A DNA stretch of 64,000 bases from Actinomycetota bacterium (GTDB lineage Bacteria > Actinomycetota > Actinomycetes > Mycobacteriales > Micromonosporaceae), in the NCBI GenBank assembly GCA_005885555.1, contig VAWN01000030.1, positions 1 through 64,000 on the forward strand, in the 5' to 3' direction. The notes beneath the pieces were generated by a model, which made no database searches, was not told where the DNA came from, and saw only the letters and a program-made list of their open reading frames with translations. Positions 17,409 to 25,476 of the stretch are shown here, piece after piece. Numbering within the stretch: the first letter of the stretch is position 1; every line of letters starts with the position of its first letter. The position numbers were made by a program, and so were the translations under genes.

Positions 17409-20210
17409 ATGCAGCGAAGAGTCAGCCTGGTCGCCGCCGGGGCGGTCGGGGCCGTCGTACTGGCCCTGCTACCCGTCACGTCGGCGCACGCGGCAACGAA
17501 CATCACGATCAGCGGTAGCGCCACCGGGCGCCGCTTCGACGGGGTCGGCGCGATCAGCGGCGGCGGCGGCACCTCGCGCCTGCTGCCCAACTACCCGGCC
17601 CAGCAGCAGAGCGAGATCCTCGACTACCTGTTCAAGCCCGGCTTCGGTGCCGCCCTGCAGATCCTCAAGGTGGAGATCGGCGGGGACACCAACAGCACCA
17701 ACGGCGCCGAGGCCAGCCATATGCGCAGCGCCACCGACCTGAACTGCAACCGCGGGTACGAGTGGTTCCTGATGGAGCAGGCCAAGGCGCGCAACCCCAA
17801 CATCAAGCTGGCCGGGCTGGCCTGGGGAGCGCCGGGCTGGCTGGGCAGCTTCAACTCCACCAACACCATCAACTACATCATCAAGTGGATCGGCTGTGCG
17901 CAGCAGCACGGTCTGACCATCGACTACACCGGCGGCCAGAACGAGGCCGGATACGACAAGAGCTGGCTGGAGCAGCTGAAGAGCGCGCTGCGGGCCAACA
18001 ACCTGTCGACGCAGGTCATCGGCGGCGATGAGATCGGCGAAGTGTGGAACATCGTCGACGACATGAACTCCGACGCGACGCTGCGCGGCGCCGTGGACGT
18101 CGCCGGGGTGCACTACCCCTGCCAGAACGACGGCGGACCGGCCGACAACTGCCTGCCGCCGGCCGGCACGAACCCGGGCGCCCTGAGCAAGCCGACGTGG
18201 GCCAGCGAGCACGGGTCGCAGAACTTCGACACCGGCGCTCCGGCACTGGCCCGCGCGATCAACCGGGACTACATCGACGCCCGGATCACCGCGATGATCC
18301 ACTGGAACGCGGTCGACGCCACGTACCCGTCGCTGCCCGACCCGGGCGACAGCCTGATGCAAGCGAACAGCCCGTGGTCCGGCGCGTACCACGTCGGCAA
18401 GCAACTGTGGACGGTGGCGCACACCACGCAGTTCACCCAGCCGGGCTGGCAGTACCTCGACAGCGCGACCGGGTACCTCGGCGGCAGCCGCAACAACGGC
18501 AGCTTCGTGGCGCTCAAGTCGCCCAACGGCCGCGACTACAGCACCATCATCGAGACGACCCGGGCGACCGCGGCGCAGACGGCCACCTTCAACGTCACCG
18601 GCGGCCTGTCCACCGGGACCGTGCACGTGTGGGCGACCAACCTCAACTCGTCCAACCCGTCGGACTTCTTCGTGCACACCACCGACGTCACGCCGTCCAA
18701 CGGCAGTTACACGCTGACGCTGCAGCCGGGGTTCGTGTACAGCGTGACCACCACGACCGGGCAGGGCAAGGGCGTGACGAGTCCGCCGCCGGCGTCCGGC
18801 CTCAGCATCCCGTACTCCGACAACTTCGAGTCCTACCCGGCCAACTCGCTGGCGAAGTACTTCGCCGACGACGCCGGCGGGTTCGACACGCAGCCGTGCG
18901 TCAGCGGGCACACCGGCATGTGCTACAAGCAGGCGGTCACCACCGCGCCGATCACCTGGCCGCTGGGGTCCGACTCGCCACCGATCACCGTGGTCGGTGA
19001 CCCGTCCTGGAGCAACTACCAGGTGAAGGTCGACGCGCTGTTGCAGCAGTCGGGCAACGTCGACGTGATCGGCCGGTCCTTCGGCGTCTCGCAGTTCGGC
19101 CCCGGCGGCTCGCAGGGCTACCACTTCCGGATCAACAGCGCCGGTACCTGGAGCCTGTTCAAGGAGGACGGCAACCAGAACGACACCACGCTGGCCTCCG
19201 GTAGCCGGACGATCGGCACCAACACCTGGCACACATTGACGCTGAACCTCAACAGCACCAACATCCAGGCGTCGATCGACGGTACCCAGGTCGCCGCGGT
19301 CACCGACACTACCTACCACAGCGGCCAGGTGGGCCTGCTGGTGAGCAAGTGGCGCAACGCCGAGTTCGACAACTTCGCGGTCAACCCGCCGGGCGGGCCG
19401 GGCGGCCCGAGCATCACGACGGTCGACGACGCCAACTTCACCTTCAACGGTGCCGGCTGGCAGCACTGCGGCCCGTGCGGCGACACCAGCCTGTTCAACG
19501 ACAGCAACAGCTGGGACAACACCGCCGGTGACTCGACCACGGTCGCCTTCACCGGTACCCAGATCGCCTTCTACGGCGTGCTCGACCCGCAGCACGGCAT
19601 CGGTGCGGTGTCGATCGACGGCGGCGCGGAGAAGAACATCGACTTCTTCTCGACCACCCGCTCGGGCGACCACCTGATGTTCACCAGCCCGGTGCTGGCC
19701 AGCGGCAACCACACGTTCAAGCTGCGGGTGACCGGTACGAAGAACGCCAGCAGCAGCGGCACCTTCGTGGTACCGGACCGGGTGGACATCACGGCCGGCG
19801 CCACGCAGCCGCCGCCACCGCCGCCGGGTACGACCACCGTCGACGACCCGGGGCTGACCTACGCCGGTACCTGGTCGCACTGCAGCGGTTGCGGCGCCGA
19901 CCTGTTCAACGGCACCAACAGTTGGAGCAACACCACCGGTAGCACGGCGAGCATCACCTTCACCGGTACCCGGATCGCCTTCTTCGGCGTGAAGGACCCG
20001 CAGCACGGCATCGGGGCGATCTCGATCGACGGCGGTCCGGAGACGATGGTGGACTTCTTCGCCGCCAGCCGTAGTGGCAACACGTTGATGTTCACCAGTC
20101 CGGTGCTCGCAGCCGGCAGCCACACCTTCCGGATAAGAGTCACCGGCACGAAGAACGCCAGCAGCAGCGGCACCTTCGTGGTACCCGACCGGGTCGACAT
20201 CACAAGTTAA
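17409..20210 (+). CDS. Secreted GH59 galactocerebrosidase homologue with two C-terminal repeat modules
   Basis: A 933-residue exported glycosidase. After a signal peptide (to SAHAAT) the sequence follows animal galactosylceramidase (GH59) closely: RRFDGVGAISGGGGTSRLL, ILDYLFKPGFGAALQILKVE, NRGYEWFLMEQAKARNPNI, VAHTTQFTQPGWQYL. Glu179 (GGQNEAG) matches the acid/base and Glu267 (WASEHGS) the nucleophile. A lectin-like domain (about 480-660) completes the GALC architecture. Two modules of about 130 residues follow (19420-19800 and 19830-20205), each with CxxCG near the start and both ending TGTKNASSSGTFVVPDRVDI; they look like substrate-binding appendages. Likely substrates are beta-galactosides of glycolipids or plant galactans. 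Confidence 0.92.
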   Translation: MQRRVSLVAAGAVGAVVLALLPVTSAHAATNITISGSATGRRFDGVGAISGGGGTSRLLPNYPAQQQSEILDYLFKPGFGAALQILKVEIGGDTNSTNGAEASHMRSATDLNCNRGYEWFLMEQAKARNPNIKLAGLAWGAPGWLGSFNSTNTINYIIKWIGCAQQHGLTIDYTGGQNEAGYDKSWLEQLKSALRANNLSTQVIGGDEIGEVWNIVDDMNSDATLRGAVDVAGVHYPCQNDGGPADNCLPPAGTNPGALSKPTWASEHGSQNFDTGAPALARAINRDYIDARITAMIHWNAVDATYPSLPDPGDSLMQANSPWSGAYHVGKQLWTVAHTTQFTQPGWQYLDSATGYLGGSRNNGSFVALKSPNGRDYSTIIETTRATAAQTATFNVTGGLSTGTVHVWATNLNSSNPSDFFVHTTDVTPSNGSYTLTLQPGFVYSVTTTTGQGKGVTSPPPASGLSIPYSDNFESYPANSLAKYFADDAGGFDTQPCVSGHTGMCYKQAVTTAPITWPLGSDSPPITVVGDPSWSNYQVKVDALLQQSGNVDVIGRSFGVSQFGPGGSQGYHFRINSAGTWSLFKEDGNQNDTTLASGSRTIGTNTWHTLTLNLNSTNIQASIDGTQVAAVTDTTYHSGQVGLLVSKWRNAEFDNFAVNPPGGPGGPSITTVDDANFTFNGAGWQHCGPCGDTSLFNDSNSWDNTAGDSTTVAFTGTQIAFYGVLDPQHGIGAVSIDGGAEKNIDFFSTTRSGDHLMFTSPVLASGNHTFKLRVTGTKNASSSGTFVVPDRVDITAGATQPPPPPPGTTTVDDPGLTYAGTWSHCSGCGADLFNGTNSWSNTTGSTASITFTGTRIAFFGVKDPQHGIGAISIDGGPETMVDFFAASRSGNTLMFTSPVLAAGSHTFRIRVTGTKNASSSGTFVVPDRVDITS

Positions 20211-20224
20211 GGCACTATCTTCAC

Positions 20225-20261
20225 GGCTCGCACACGGATGCTCCGCATCCGTGTGCGAGCC
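20225..20261 (+). terminator. Strong terminator hairpin after the GH59 gene
   Basis: GGCTCGCACACGGATGC pairs perfectly with GCATCCGTGTGCGAGCC (17 bp, loop TCC) and is followed by TCTTTCC. It lies 14 bp after the GH59 stop and 7 bp before the radical SAM start codon. Confidence 0.9.
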
Positions 20262-20268
20262 TCTTTCC

Positions 20269-21792
20269 ATGCGGGTGACCATGATCCTGCCGGCGCTGAC
20301 CGAGGCGACCAGCCCGTTCTTCCGGCCGATCAAGTACTCGTTGTTCCCGCCGCTGGGCCTGGCGACGCTGGCCGGGTACCTGCGCCCGGACGACGAGGTG
20401 CGGATCTGGGACGAGCACGTGCGGCGGCTCGACCTCGACGACGACCGGCCCGACCTCGTGGTGATCCAGGTCTACGTCACCTCGGCCCGCCGCTCGTACG
20501 AGCTGGCCGACGCGTACCGTGCCCGCGGCGTGTTCGTCGCGCTCGGCGGGCTGCACGTGACCGCGCTGCCCGACGAGGCCGCCGCGCACGCCGACGCGGT
20601 GTTTCTCGGGCCGGGTGAGGACACCTGGCCGGTGTTCCTCGACGACTTCCGCCGCGGTGAACCGAGGCGGCGGTATGAGTCGCGGCAGCGGACGCTCGAC
20701 GGGCTGCCGCCGATCCGGCGGGACCTGATCGAGCGGCACCGGTACCTGGTACCGAACTCGATCGTGGTGTCCCGCGGCTGCCCGCACCACTGCGACTTCT
20801 GCTACAAGGACGCGTTCTTCGACGGTGGGAAGTCGTTCTACACGCAGGCGGTCGACGCCGCGCTGGCGGAGATCGACCGGTTGCCCGGACGGCACCTGTA
20901 CTTCCTCGACGACCACCTGTTCGGCAACAGGCGCTTCGCGACCGCGCTCTTCGACGGGATGCGCGGCATGGGACGGGTCTGGCAGGCCGCCGGTACCGTC
21001 GACTCGGTGCTCGCCCCCGACCTGCTGGAGCGGGCCGCGGCGGCCGGATTGCGCAGCCTGTTCGTCGGCTTCGAGACGGTGAACGCGCAAAACCTTGCGG
21101 GACAACGGAAGCGGCAGAACATCGGACGCGACTACGCCGCCGTCGTGCGCCGGCTGCACGACGCCGGGGTGATGGTCAACGCGAGTTTCGTGTTCGGCAT
21201 GGACGGCGACGGACCGGACGTGTTCGACCGTACCGTCGACTGGGCCATCGCCCAGGGCATCGAGACGGCGACGTTCCACATCATGACGCCGTACCCGGGA
21301 ACCGCGCTGTACCAACGGATGCGCGCCGCCGGCAGAATGCTGCACGAGGACTGGGACCGGTACGACACGCGCCAGGTCGTGTTCGCGCCGCAGGGCATGA
21401 CCGCCGGCGAGCTGGAGTCCGGGTACCGCCGGGCGTACCGCGACTTCTACCGGTGGGGTGGGATATGGCGGGGTGCCGCGACCAAGGCGTTGCTGCGCGA
21501 CCGGTTGCGGCACTTCGCCTACGCGGGTGGCTGGAAGAAGTTCGAGCCGGTGTGGGACCTGCTGATCCGCAGCCGCCAGGTGCTGCACGCGCTGCCGTTG
21601 CTGGAGGCGGCGCTGGGCAGCTTCGGCGCCCACCGCAGTTCCGGCGCCCACGGCAGTTCCGGCGCCCACGGCAGTTCCGGCGCCCGCGGCGGGGTCAGCG
21701 CAACTCGTGACCGGTCGTACTGTCCACGTGGTCCGGAATCTCGCCCGAGTACCGGTCTCCCGTCGTCGACGTACCCGACGGTTCGAACATGA
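20269..21792 (+). CDS. B12-binding domain radical SAM protein
   Basis: About 507 residues. The N-terminal 140 residues have a Rossmann-like cobalamin-binding fold (MRVTMILPALTEATSPF, IKYSLFPPLGLATLAGYL); residues near 170 carry the radical SAM cluster motif SRGCPHHCDFCY (CxxxCxxC), and PYPGTALYQRM is typical of the class B/RumMT and oxidative-cyclase-like enzymes. Substrate unknown. The C-terminus is odd: after EAALGSFG it runs into four 18-bp repeats (AHGSSG) and then about 100 bp antisense to the cupin gene, so the natural end was probably near 21,620. ATG 20269 is preferred over an upstream in-frame ATG inside the terminator hairpin. Confidence 0.82.
   Translation: MRVTMILPALTEATSPFFRPIKYSLFPPLGLATLAGYLRPDDEVRIWDEHVRRLDLDDDRPDLVVIQVYVTSARRSYELADAYRARGVFVALGGLHVTALPDEAAAHADAVFLGPGEDTWPVFLDDFRRGEPRRRYESRQRTLDGLPPIRRDLIERHRYLVPNSIVVSRGCPHHCDFCYKDAFFDGGKSFYTQAVDAALAEIDRLPGRHLYFLDDHLFGNRRFATALFDGMRGMGRVWQAAGTVDSVLAPDLLERAAAAGLRSLFVGFETVNAQNLAGQRKRQNIGRDYAAVVRRLHDAGVMVNASFVFGMDGDGPDVFDRTVDWAIAQGIETATFHIMTPYPGTALYQRMRAAGRMLHEDWDRYDTRQVVFAPQGMTAGELESGYRRAYRDFYRWGGIWRGAATKALLRDRLRHFAYAGGWKKFEPVWDLLIRSRQVLHALPLLEAALGSFGAHRSSGAHGSSGAHGSSGARGGVSATRDRSYCPRGPESRPSTGLPSSTYPTVRT
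21625..21690 (+). repeat. 18-bp tandem repeats between convergent genes
   Basis: Three full units of GGCGCCCACNGCAGTTCC (21625, 21643, 21661) and a partial fourth. They encode SGAHGS-type peptides in the radical SAM frame and end just before the cupin stop codon on the other strand. Confidence 0.9.
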
Positions 21793-22090
21793 GGATGGCG
21801 CCGCCGGGCGACGACGGCTTGTGCTCGGCGCCGCGTGGTACGACGAAGGTGTCCCCGGCGTTGAGCACCACCGTCGTCTCGACCCCGGCGGCGTCGCGCA
21901 GCGCGATGTCGAAACGGCCGTCGAGCACCAGGAAGAACTCGTCGGTGTCCTCGTGCACGTGCCAGACGTGCTCACCCAACGTGTGCGCGATCCGCACGTC
22001 GTAGTCGTTCATGCGGGCCACGATCCGCGGACTGTAGACGTCGTCGAAGGACGCCAGCGCCTCGGTCAGGTTGACGGGTTTCGCGGTCAT
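21695..22090 (-). CDS. Cupin domain protein
   Basis: A 131-residue cupin_2 protein. The metal-binding first motif is GEHVWHVHEDTDEFFLVLDG (two His and a Glu) and the second is VVPRGAEHKPSSPGGA. The conserved end (LMFEPSGTSTTGDR, PDHVDSTTGHEL) marks a common small subfamily of unknown activity. The minus-strand ATG at 22090 has GATAAT exactly 6 nt upstream (22097-22102), a good leaderless promoter. The 3' end is overlapped by the radical SAM reading frame. Confidence 0.88.
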   Translation of the reverse strand: MTAKPVNLTEALASFDDVYSPRIVARMNDYDVRIAHTLGEHVWHVHEDTDEFFLVLDGRFDIALRDAAGVETTVVLNAGDTFVVPRGAEHKPSSPGGAILMFEPSGTSTTGDRYSGEIPDHVDSTTGHELR

Positions 22091-22123
22091 GGGGCGATTA
22101 TCGCGGTCATCCCGGGCGGCCGT

Positions 22124-23554
22124 TCAGCGGTCCAGCGTGACGACCGTCGCGCTGCCCGCCGGCAGGTTCAGCGACAGGTGGTTGCCGTTGATGCTGAGCG
22201 CGGTCGGCGCGGTACCGGCGAACGTGCCGTTCTTGCCGACGAAGTGCCCGCCGAACATGATGCCGGTCTGGCTGGTCAGCGACGGTGCGGTCAGCGCCTC
22301 GGTGTTGCCCGACGTGTACGTGGCGCCCAGCGCGATCGACGTGCTCAGCGCCGACGTGGTCACGTTGACCAGCACCAGCTTCAGCTCGTTGCCGTTGCGC
22401 AGCGCGTAGGCGCGCAGCCGGGTCAGGTCGCTGTTGCTGACCGAGGCGAAGGTACCGGTGCCGAGCGCGTGCACCACCAGCGACGAGTAGTACACCGGCC
22501 GCACGCGCAGGATGCCGGCCGCGGCGTCGGCGTCGGTGGCCGCGCAGAACGGCGTGTACGCCTTGTACAACGGCTTCGGCGCACCGCACCGGGCGACCGC
22601 GCTGTGCAGGTAGAAACCCTGCAACCCCGCGGAGGCGTACAGCAACTGCGCGTCCACACCCCACAGTGCCGAGGCGAACACGTCGCTGACCCCGTCGGTG
22701 CCCTCGCACGAGATGGAGTTGCCCTCGTCGAGCAGGCCCGGTACGCCGAGACCCTTGGCCAGGCCCGCGACCAGGTCGGCGCGGCCCTTCTCGCCGGTGC
22801 GCGAGGTGGTGGACAGCAACGCGCTGATCGTCGGGGCCGGGCTGCTTTTCGCGCACAGCGGGTAGTAGTGCCCGGTGAGCGCGGCGATGTCGACCTTGCC
22901 GGTCTCCCGGGAGGCGAAGTCCTTGAGGTAGGTGTCGCCGGCGGACACCCGGCCGGGGCTCGGCCCGACCAGCCCGACGCCCGGGGCGGTCTTGGCGATG
23001 GCCGCACGGTAGGCCTGGAAGTCCGACCAGTACCGGGCGGGCGAGTAGTTCGGGTAGTAGTTCGGCTCGTTGCCGACCTCGATCGCGTACAGGCTGCTAC
23101 CGAGGATCTGCTTGGCGAACATCGCCTCGTCGGCGGCCCGCGCGGCGTCGGGCTGCTTGAGCGTCACCCCGAGGATCACCTTCCAGCCGCTGTTGTCCGC
23201 CAACGTCTTGAGCCGGGTGAGGTCGGCCGGCGTCAGCGTGGCGACCGCCCACGACGGCTGCGGCTCCCCCTTCGACGTCCAGAACGTGGTGTCGACGAAG
23301 TTGCCGCCGAACCGCATGACGCCCGGGCCGAGCGTCTTCATGTACTGGTACAGGTTGCCGGCCGACGGCCCGGTACCGGTCAGCACGTTGGCCTCGAACG
23401 AGAAGCCGACGAAGCTGCTGCCCAGGCCCACGCCGGTACTCGAACCGACGGACACGGACAGGGACGCGGCCGGAGTGGCGGCGTGGGCGGCGACGCTGGC
23501 CGTGGCGACCAGGGCCACGGTCAGGGCGATCGGGGCCAGGTGGCGCTTGCGCAT
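22124..23554 (-). CDS. Secreted GH79-like glycosidase (beta-glucuronidase type)
   Basis: A 476-residue exported (beta/alpha)8 clan-A glycosidase. Signal peptide ends around VAAHAATPA. The start of the mature protein (SFVGFSFEANVL), VMRFGGNFVDTTFW, acid/base Glu163 in YAIEVGNEPNYYP and nucleophile Glu277 in GLLDEGNSISCEG fit GH79, as does the beta-sandwich C-terminal domain (LKLVLVNVTTSALSTSIALG, ending ATVVTLDR). GH79 includes beta-glucuronidases acting on arabinogalactan proteins, which would suit the other enzymes here. GAGGA lies before the ATG (23552-23554). Confidence 0.8.
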   Translation of the reverse strand: MRKRHLAPIALTVALVATASVAAHAATPAASLSVSVGSSTGVGLGSSFVGFSFEANVLTGTGPSAGNLYQYMKTLGPGVMRFGGNFVDTTFWTSKGEPQPSWAVATLTPADLTRLKTLADNSGWKVILGVTLKQPDAARAADEAMFAKQILGSSLYAIEVGNEPNYYPNYSPARYWSDFQAYRAAIAKTAPGVGLVGPSPGRVSAGDTYLKDFASRETGKVDIAALTGHYYPLCAKSSPAPTISALLSTTSRTGEKGRADLVAGLAKGLGVPGLLDEGNSISCEGTDGVSDVFASALWGVDAQLLYASAGLQGFYLHSAVARCGAPKPLYKAYTPFCAATDADAAAGILRVRPVYYSSLVVHALGTGTFASVSNSDLTRLRAYALRNGNELKLVLVNVTTSALSTSIALGATYTSGNTEALTAPSLTSQTGIMFGGHFVGKNGTFAGTAPTALSINGNHLSLNLPAGSATVVTLDR

Positions 23555-23590
23555 GCGGAGTCCTCGTGGTCGGGCCGCGCTTTCATCCGA

Positions 23591-23620
23591 TGTCTAGTCA
23601 TCTTGGTGATCAAAGTCAAT
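23591..23620 (-). promoter_or_regulatory. Promoter of the GH79-like gene
   Basis: On the minus strand TTGACT (23614-23619) and TAGACA (23591-23596) are separated by 17 bp. The spacer begins TTGATCACC; nearly the same ATTGACTTYGATCAYC string forms the -35 region of the GH3 gene at 55353, suggesting a shared regulator. Confidence 0.65.
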
Positions 23621-23747
23621 GTTCTCCCGTGGGCGGGAAACACACCTGGACCGATTGGCGGCGATCCGATACGAGAACGGCGTTCTTCCGACCGGCGCCC
23701 GGCCGGGTGGAGCGGGCGGTCCGCAATCACCCGAGCATTCATCGGCG

Positions 23748-24959
23748 TCACGGTCCGAGGGTCAGGTCCTCCGGTACCGACGGGAGCACCCGGGCGAAGT
23801 AGTCCTGCATCGCCGCCACGGTACCCACGTCGCGGCCCGTGGTCTCGGACAGGAACCAGCGGTGCTCCAGGATCTCGTGGAAGATCTGCGCGTCGTCCAG
23901 CCGGCCACGCAGCTGCGGCGGGATGGCCGCGATCACCGGATCGTAGATCTCGGCGAGCCACCGGTTCGCCGCGACCGCCTCCCGTACCGGCTGCTTCTCC
24001 GTCTGCTCCAGATGGGCCCGGTAGCCGGCGATGTCGTTGAGTAGGCGGCGTGCCTGGTTCTCCTGCGCGACCAGGCCGGTGCGGGTGAACAGCAGCTGCC
24101 GGTGGTGGCCCGGCTCGGCGACCCGGGTGGTGATCCGCAACCGGTACCCGTCGCCGACGTCGACCAGCTCCACCTCGTCCACGTCGAAGCCGAGCTCGTT
24201 GAGGCGACGCAGCCGCTCGCTGATGCGGTACCGCTGCTCGTCCGGGCGCAGGATCTCCTCGCGGGTCAGCTCCGACCACAGCGCCGCGTAGCGGCGCTCG
24301 ATCTCCTCGGCGGTCGCCACCGGATCGACCGCGTCCGGCAGCATCCCGCCGGCCTGCAGGTCGAACAGCTCGCCGGCGACCCGCTCGACAGCCATCTCCA
24401 CGTCGTAGGCCCGCTGCCCCTCGGACAGCGTGCTGTGCAGCTCGGCGGTCTCCGCGTCGACCAGGTATGCGGCCAGCGCGCCGGCGTCGAGCCGGAACAG
24501 CGTGTTGGACAGCGAGCAGTCGCCCCACATGAACCCGGCCAGGTGCAGCCGGGCGAGCAGCTCCACCTGGGCATCCATCAGCCGGCCGGTCGGGTGCTGG
24601 AGGCGCGGGTGGGCGAACAGCGCGCGGTACGGGATGGAGTAGTCGAGGAACGTCGTGACCAGTACCGCGTCCTGCCCGTCGGGCCGGTCCACCACCACGC
24701 CGACCGGCTCGACCGCGCGTACCCCGAGCCGGGCGAGCTGGCGCAGCAGGTGGTATTCGCGCCGGGCCAGCCGCTCGTCGAGCTCCTTGAGCGCGAAGAT
24801 CTCCCCCGCCTCGGCGACGAACCGGACCACGTGGCGCGACAAGCCCCGGTTGCGGATCTCCAGCAACCGGTCGTCGCGCCACTGCGCGAGCGGTTCCCGC
24901 CACGGCAAGCTGACCAGGCCGGCGGTCGCGTCCCCGGGCGGGGTGAACACGAAGCGCAC
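23748..24959 (-). CDS. DUF4032 protein (kinase-like fold)
   Basis: A 403-residue actinobacterial protein. The N-terminal half has a degenerate protein-kinase/lipopolysaccharide-kinase pattern: IFALKELDERLARREYHLLRQL (the Lys and following Glu), then LLARLHLAGFMWGDCSLSNTLFRLDAG (catalytic-loop-like GDCSLSN) and YLVDAETAEL (DxET-like magnesium loop). The C-terminal half is the DUF4032-specific region ending HRWFLSETTGRDVGT. Substrate is unknown; cytoplasmic. GTG 24959 is the likely start. It lies 33 bp after the small gene upstream on the same strand, so they may form an operon. Confidence 0.82.
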   Translation of the reverse strand: MRFVFTPPGDATAGLVSLPWREPLAQWRDDRLLEIRNRGLSRHVVRFVAEAGEIFALKELDERLARREYHLLRQLARLGVRAVEPVGVVVDRPDGQDAVLVTTFLDYSIPYRALFAHPRLQHPTGRLMDAQVELLARLHLAGFMWGDCSLSNTLFRLDAGALAAYLVDAETAELHSTLSEGQRAYDVEMAVERVAGELFDLQAGGMLPDAVDPVATAEEIERRYAALWSELTREEILRPDEQRYRISERLRRLNELGFDVDEVELVDVGDGYRLRITTRVAEPGHHRQLLFTRTGLVAQENQARRLLNDIAGYRAHLEQTEKQPVREAVAANRWLAEIYDPVIAAIPPQLRGRLDDAQIFHEILEHRWFLSETTGRDVGTVAAMQDYFARVLPSVPEDLTLGP

Positions 24960-24992
24960 CGGGAACCACGATTCGCCCGGCGCCGGGCGATG

Positions 24993-25292
24993 TCAACGGG
25001 CCGGCTTGCGCGCCGCGGCGAAGGTGACGACCGTGGAACGGACGACGGGTACCGCCTCGTCCCAGTCTGCGGTGTTGACGCCGACGTGCAGGTACAGGCC
25101 GCCGGCCGGGCGCCGTACCGCGACCGCGGTCACCAGGTACGGGCGCTGGTCGGCGCCCATGATGAGCTGCTCGGCCGGGTGGCCGAGGTACCGCGAGAGC
25201 TGCTCGTACGTGGCGGAGGCCAGGGCTTCGAGGTATGCCTCGGCGAGCACGACCGCGAAGTCGCGTCCGCCGGACGGGTAACCGCTTTCCAC
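24993..25292 (-). CDS. Small hypothetical protein
   Basis: A 99-residue protein with an alternating strand pattern (LVTAVAVRRPAGGLYLHVGVNTADWDEAVPVVRSTVVTFAA) that I cannot assign to a family. The GTG at 25292 is preferred because GGGGAGG lies 5 nt upstream; a GTG six bases earlier overlaps that site. It is probably co-transcribed with the DUF4032 gene. Confidence 0.6.
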   Translation of the reverse strand: MESGYPSGGRDFAVVLAEAYLEALASATYEQLSRYLGHPAEQLIMGADQRPYLVTAVAVRRPAGGLYLHVGVNTADWDEAVPVVRSTVVTFAAARKPAR

Positions 25293-25350
25293 TGGCACCT
25301 CCCCGTAGCCTCATCTACACAAACGGCTGACCGGCGCATTCCGTTCAGCA

Positions 25351-25381
25351 ACGTTGGCGCCTGCTCCGCAGGCGCCAACGT
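25351..25381. terminator. Strong perfect hairpin
   Basis: ACGTTGGCGCCTGC pairs with GCAGGCGCCAACGT (14 bp, loop TCC). It has the same GC-TCC-GC apex as the terminator at 20225. It lies 26 bp beyond the stop of a minus-strand coding remnant (25408) and upstream of the TPR gene. Confidence 0.85.
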
Positions 25382-25407
25382 GTCAGCCAGCCGGGAGTGG
25401 GCGGCGG

Positions 25408-25476
25408 TCAGTCGCCGGTGTGCCGGATCAGGTCGGCGAGGTCGGCCACGTCGGCGTCGGCCGGCCGGCGGACTCG
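25408..25476 (-). pseudogene. Orphan C-terminal coding remnant
   Basis: Read on the minus strand this stretch gives RVRRPADADVADLADLIRHTGD and a stop at 25408-25410, which looks like a real protein C-terminus followed at a proper distance by a terminator hairpin. No start or upstream body exists; the sequence merges directly into the coding region of the plus-strand TPR gene. I infer that a deletion joined the tail of one gene to the body of another. The parent family is not recognisable from so few residues. Confidence 0.35.

Noticed and set aside
21625-21690. CRISPR array
   Set aside because: Units are contiguous 18-bp repeats without spacers and no cas gene is present.
7942-23554. A polysaccharide utilisation locus
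   Set aside because: The glycanase genes are on different strands, each with its own promoter and operator, and there is no sugar transporter or regulator among them.
25351-25381. Attachment site or origin element
   Set aside because: The hairpin has the shape of a terminator (14-bp perfect stem, 3-nt loop) and there is no integrase or DnaA box cluster nearby.
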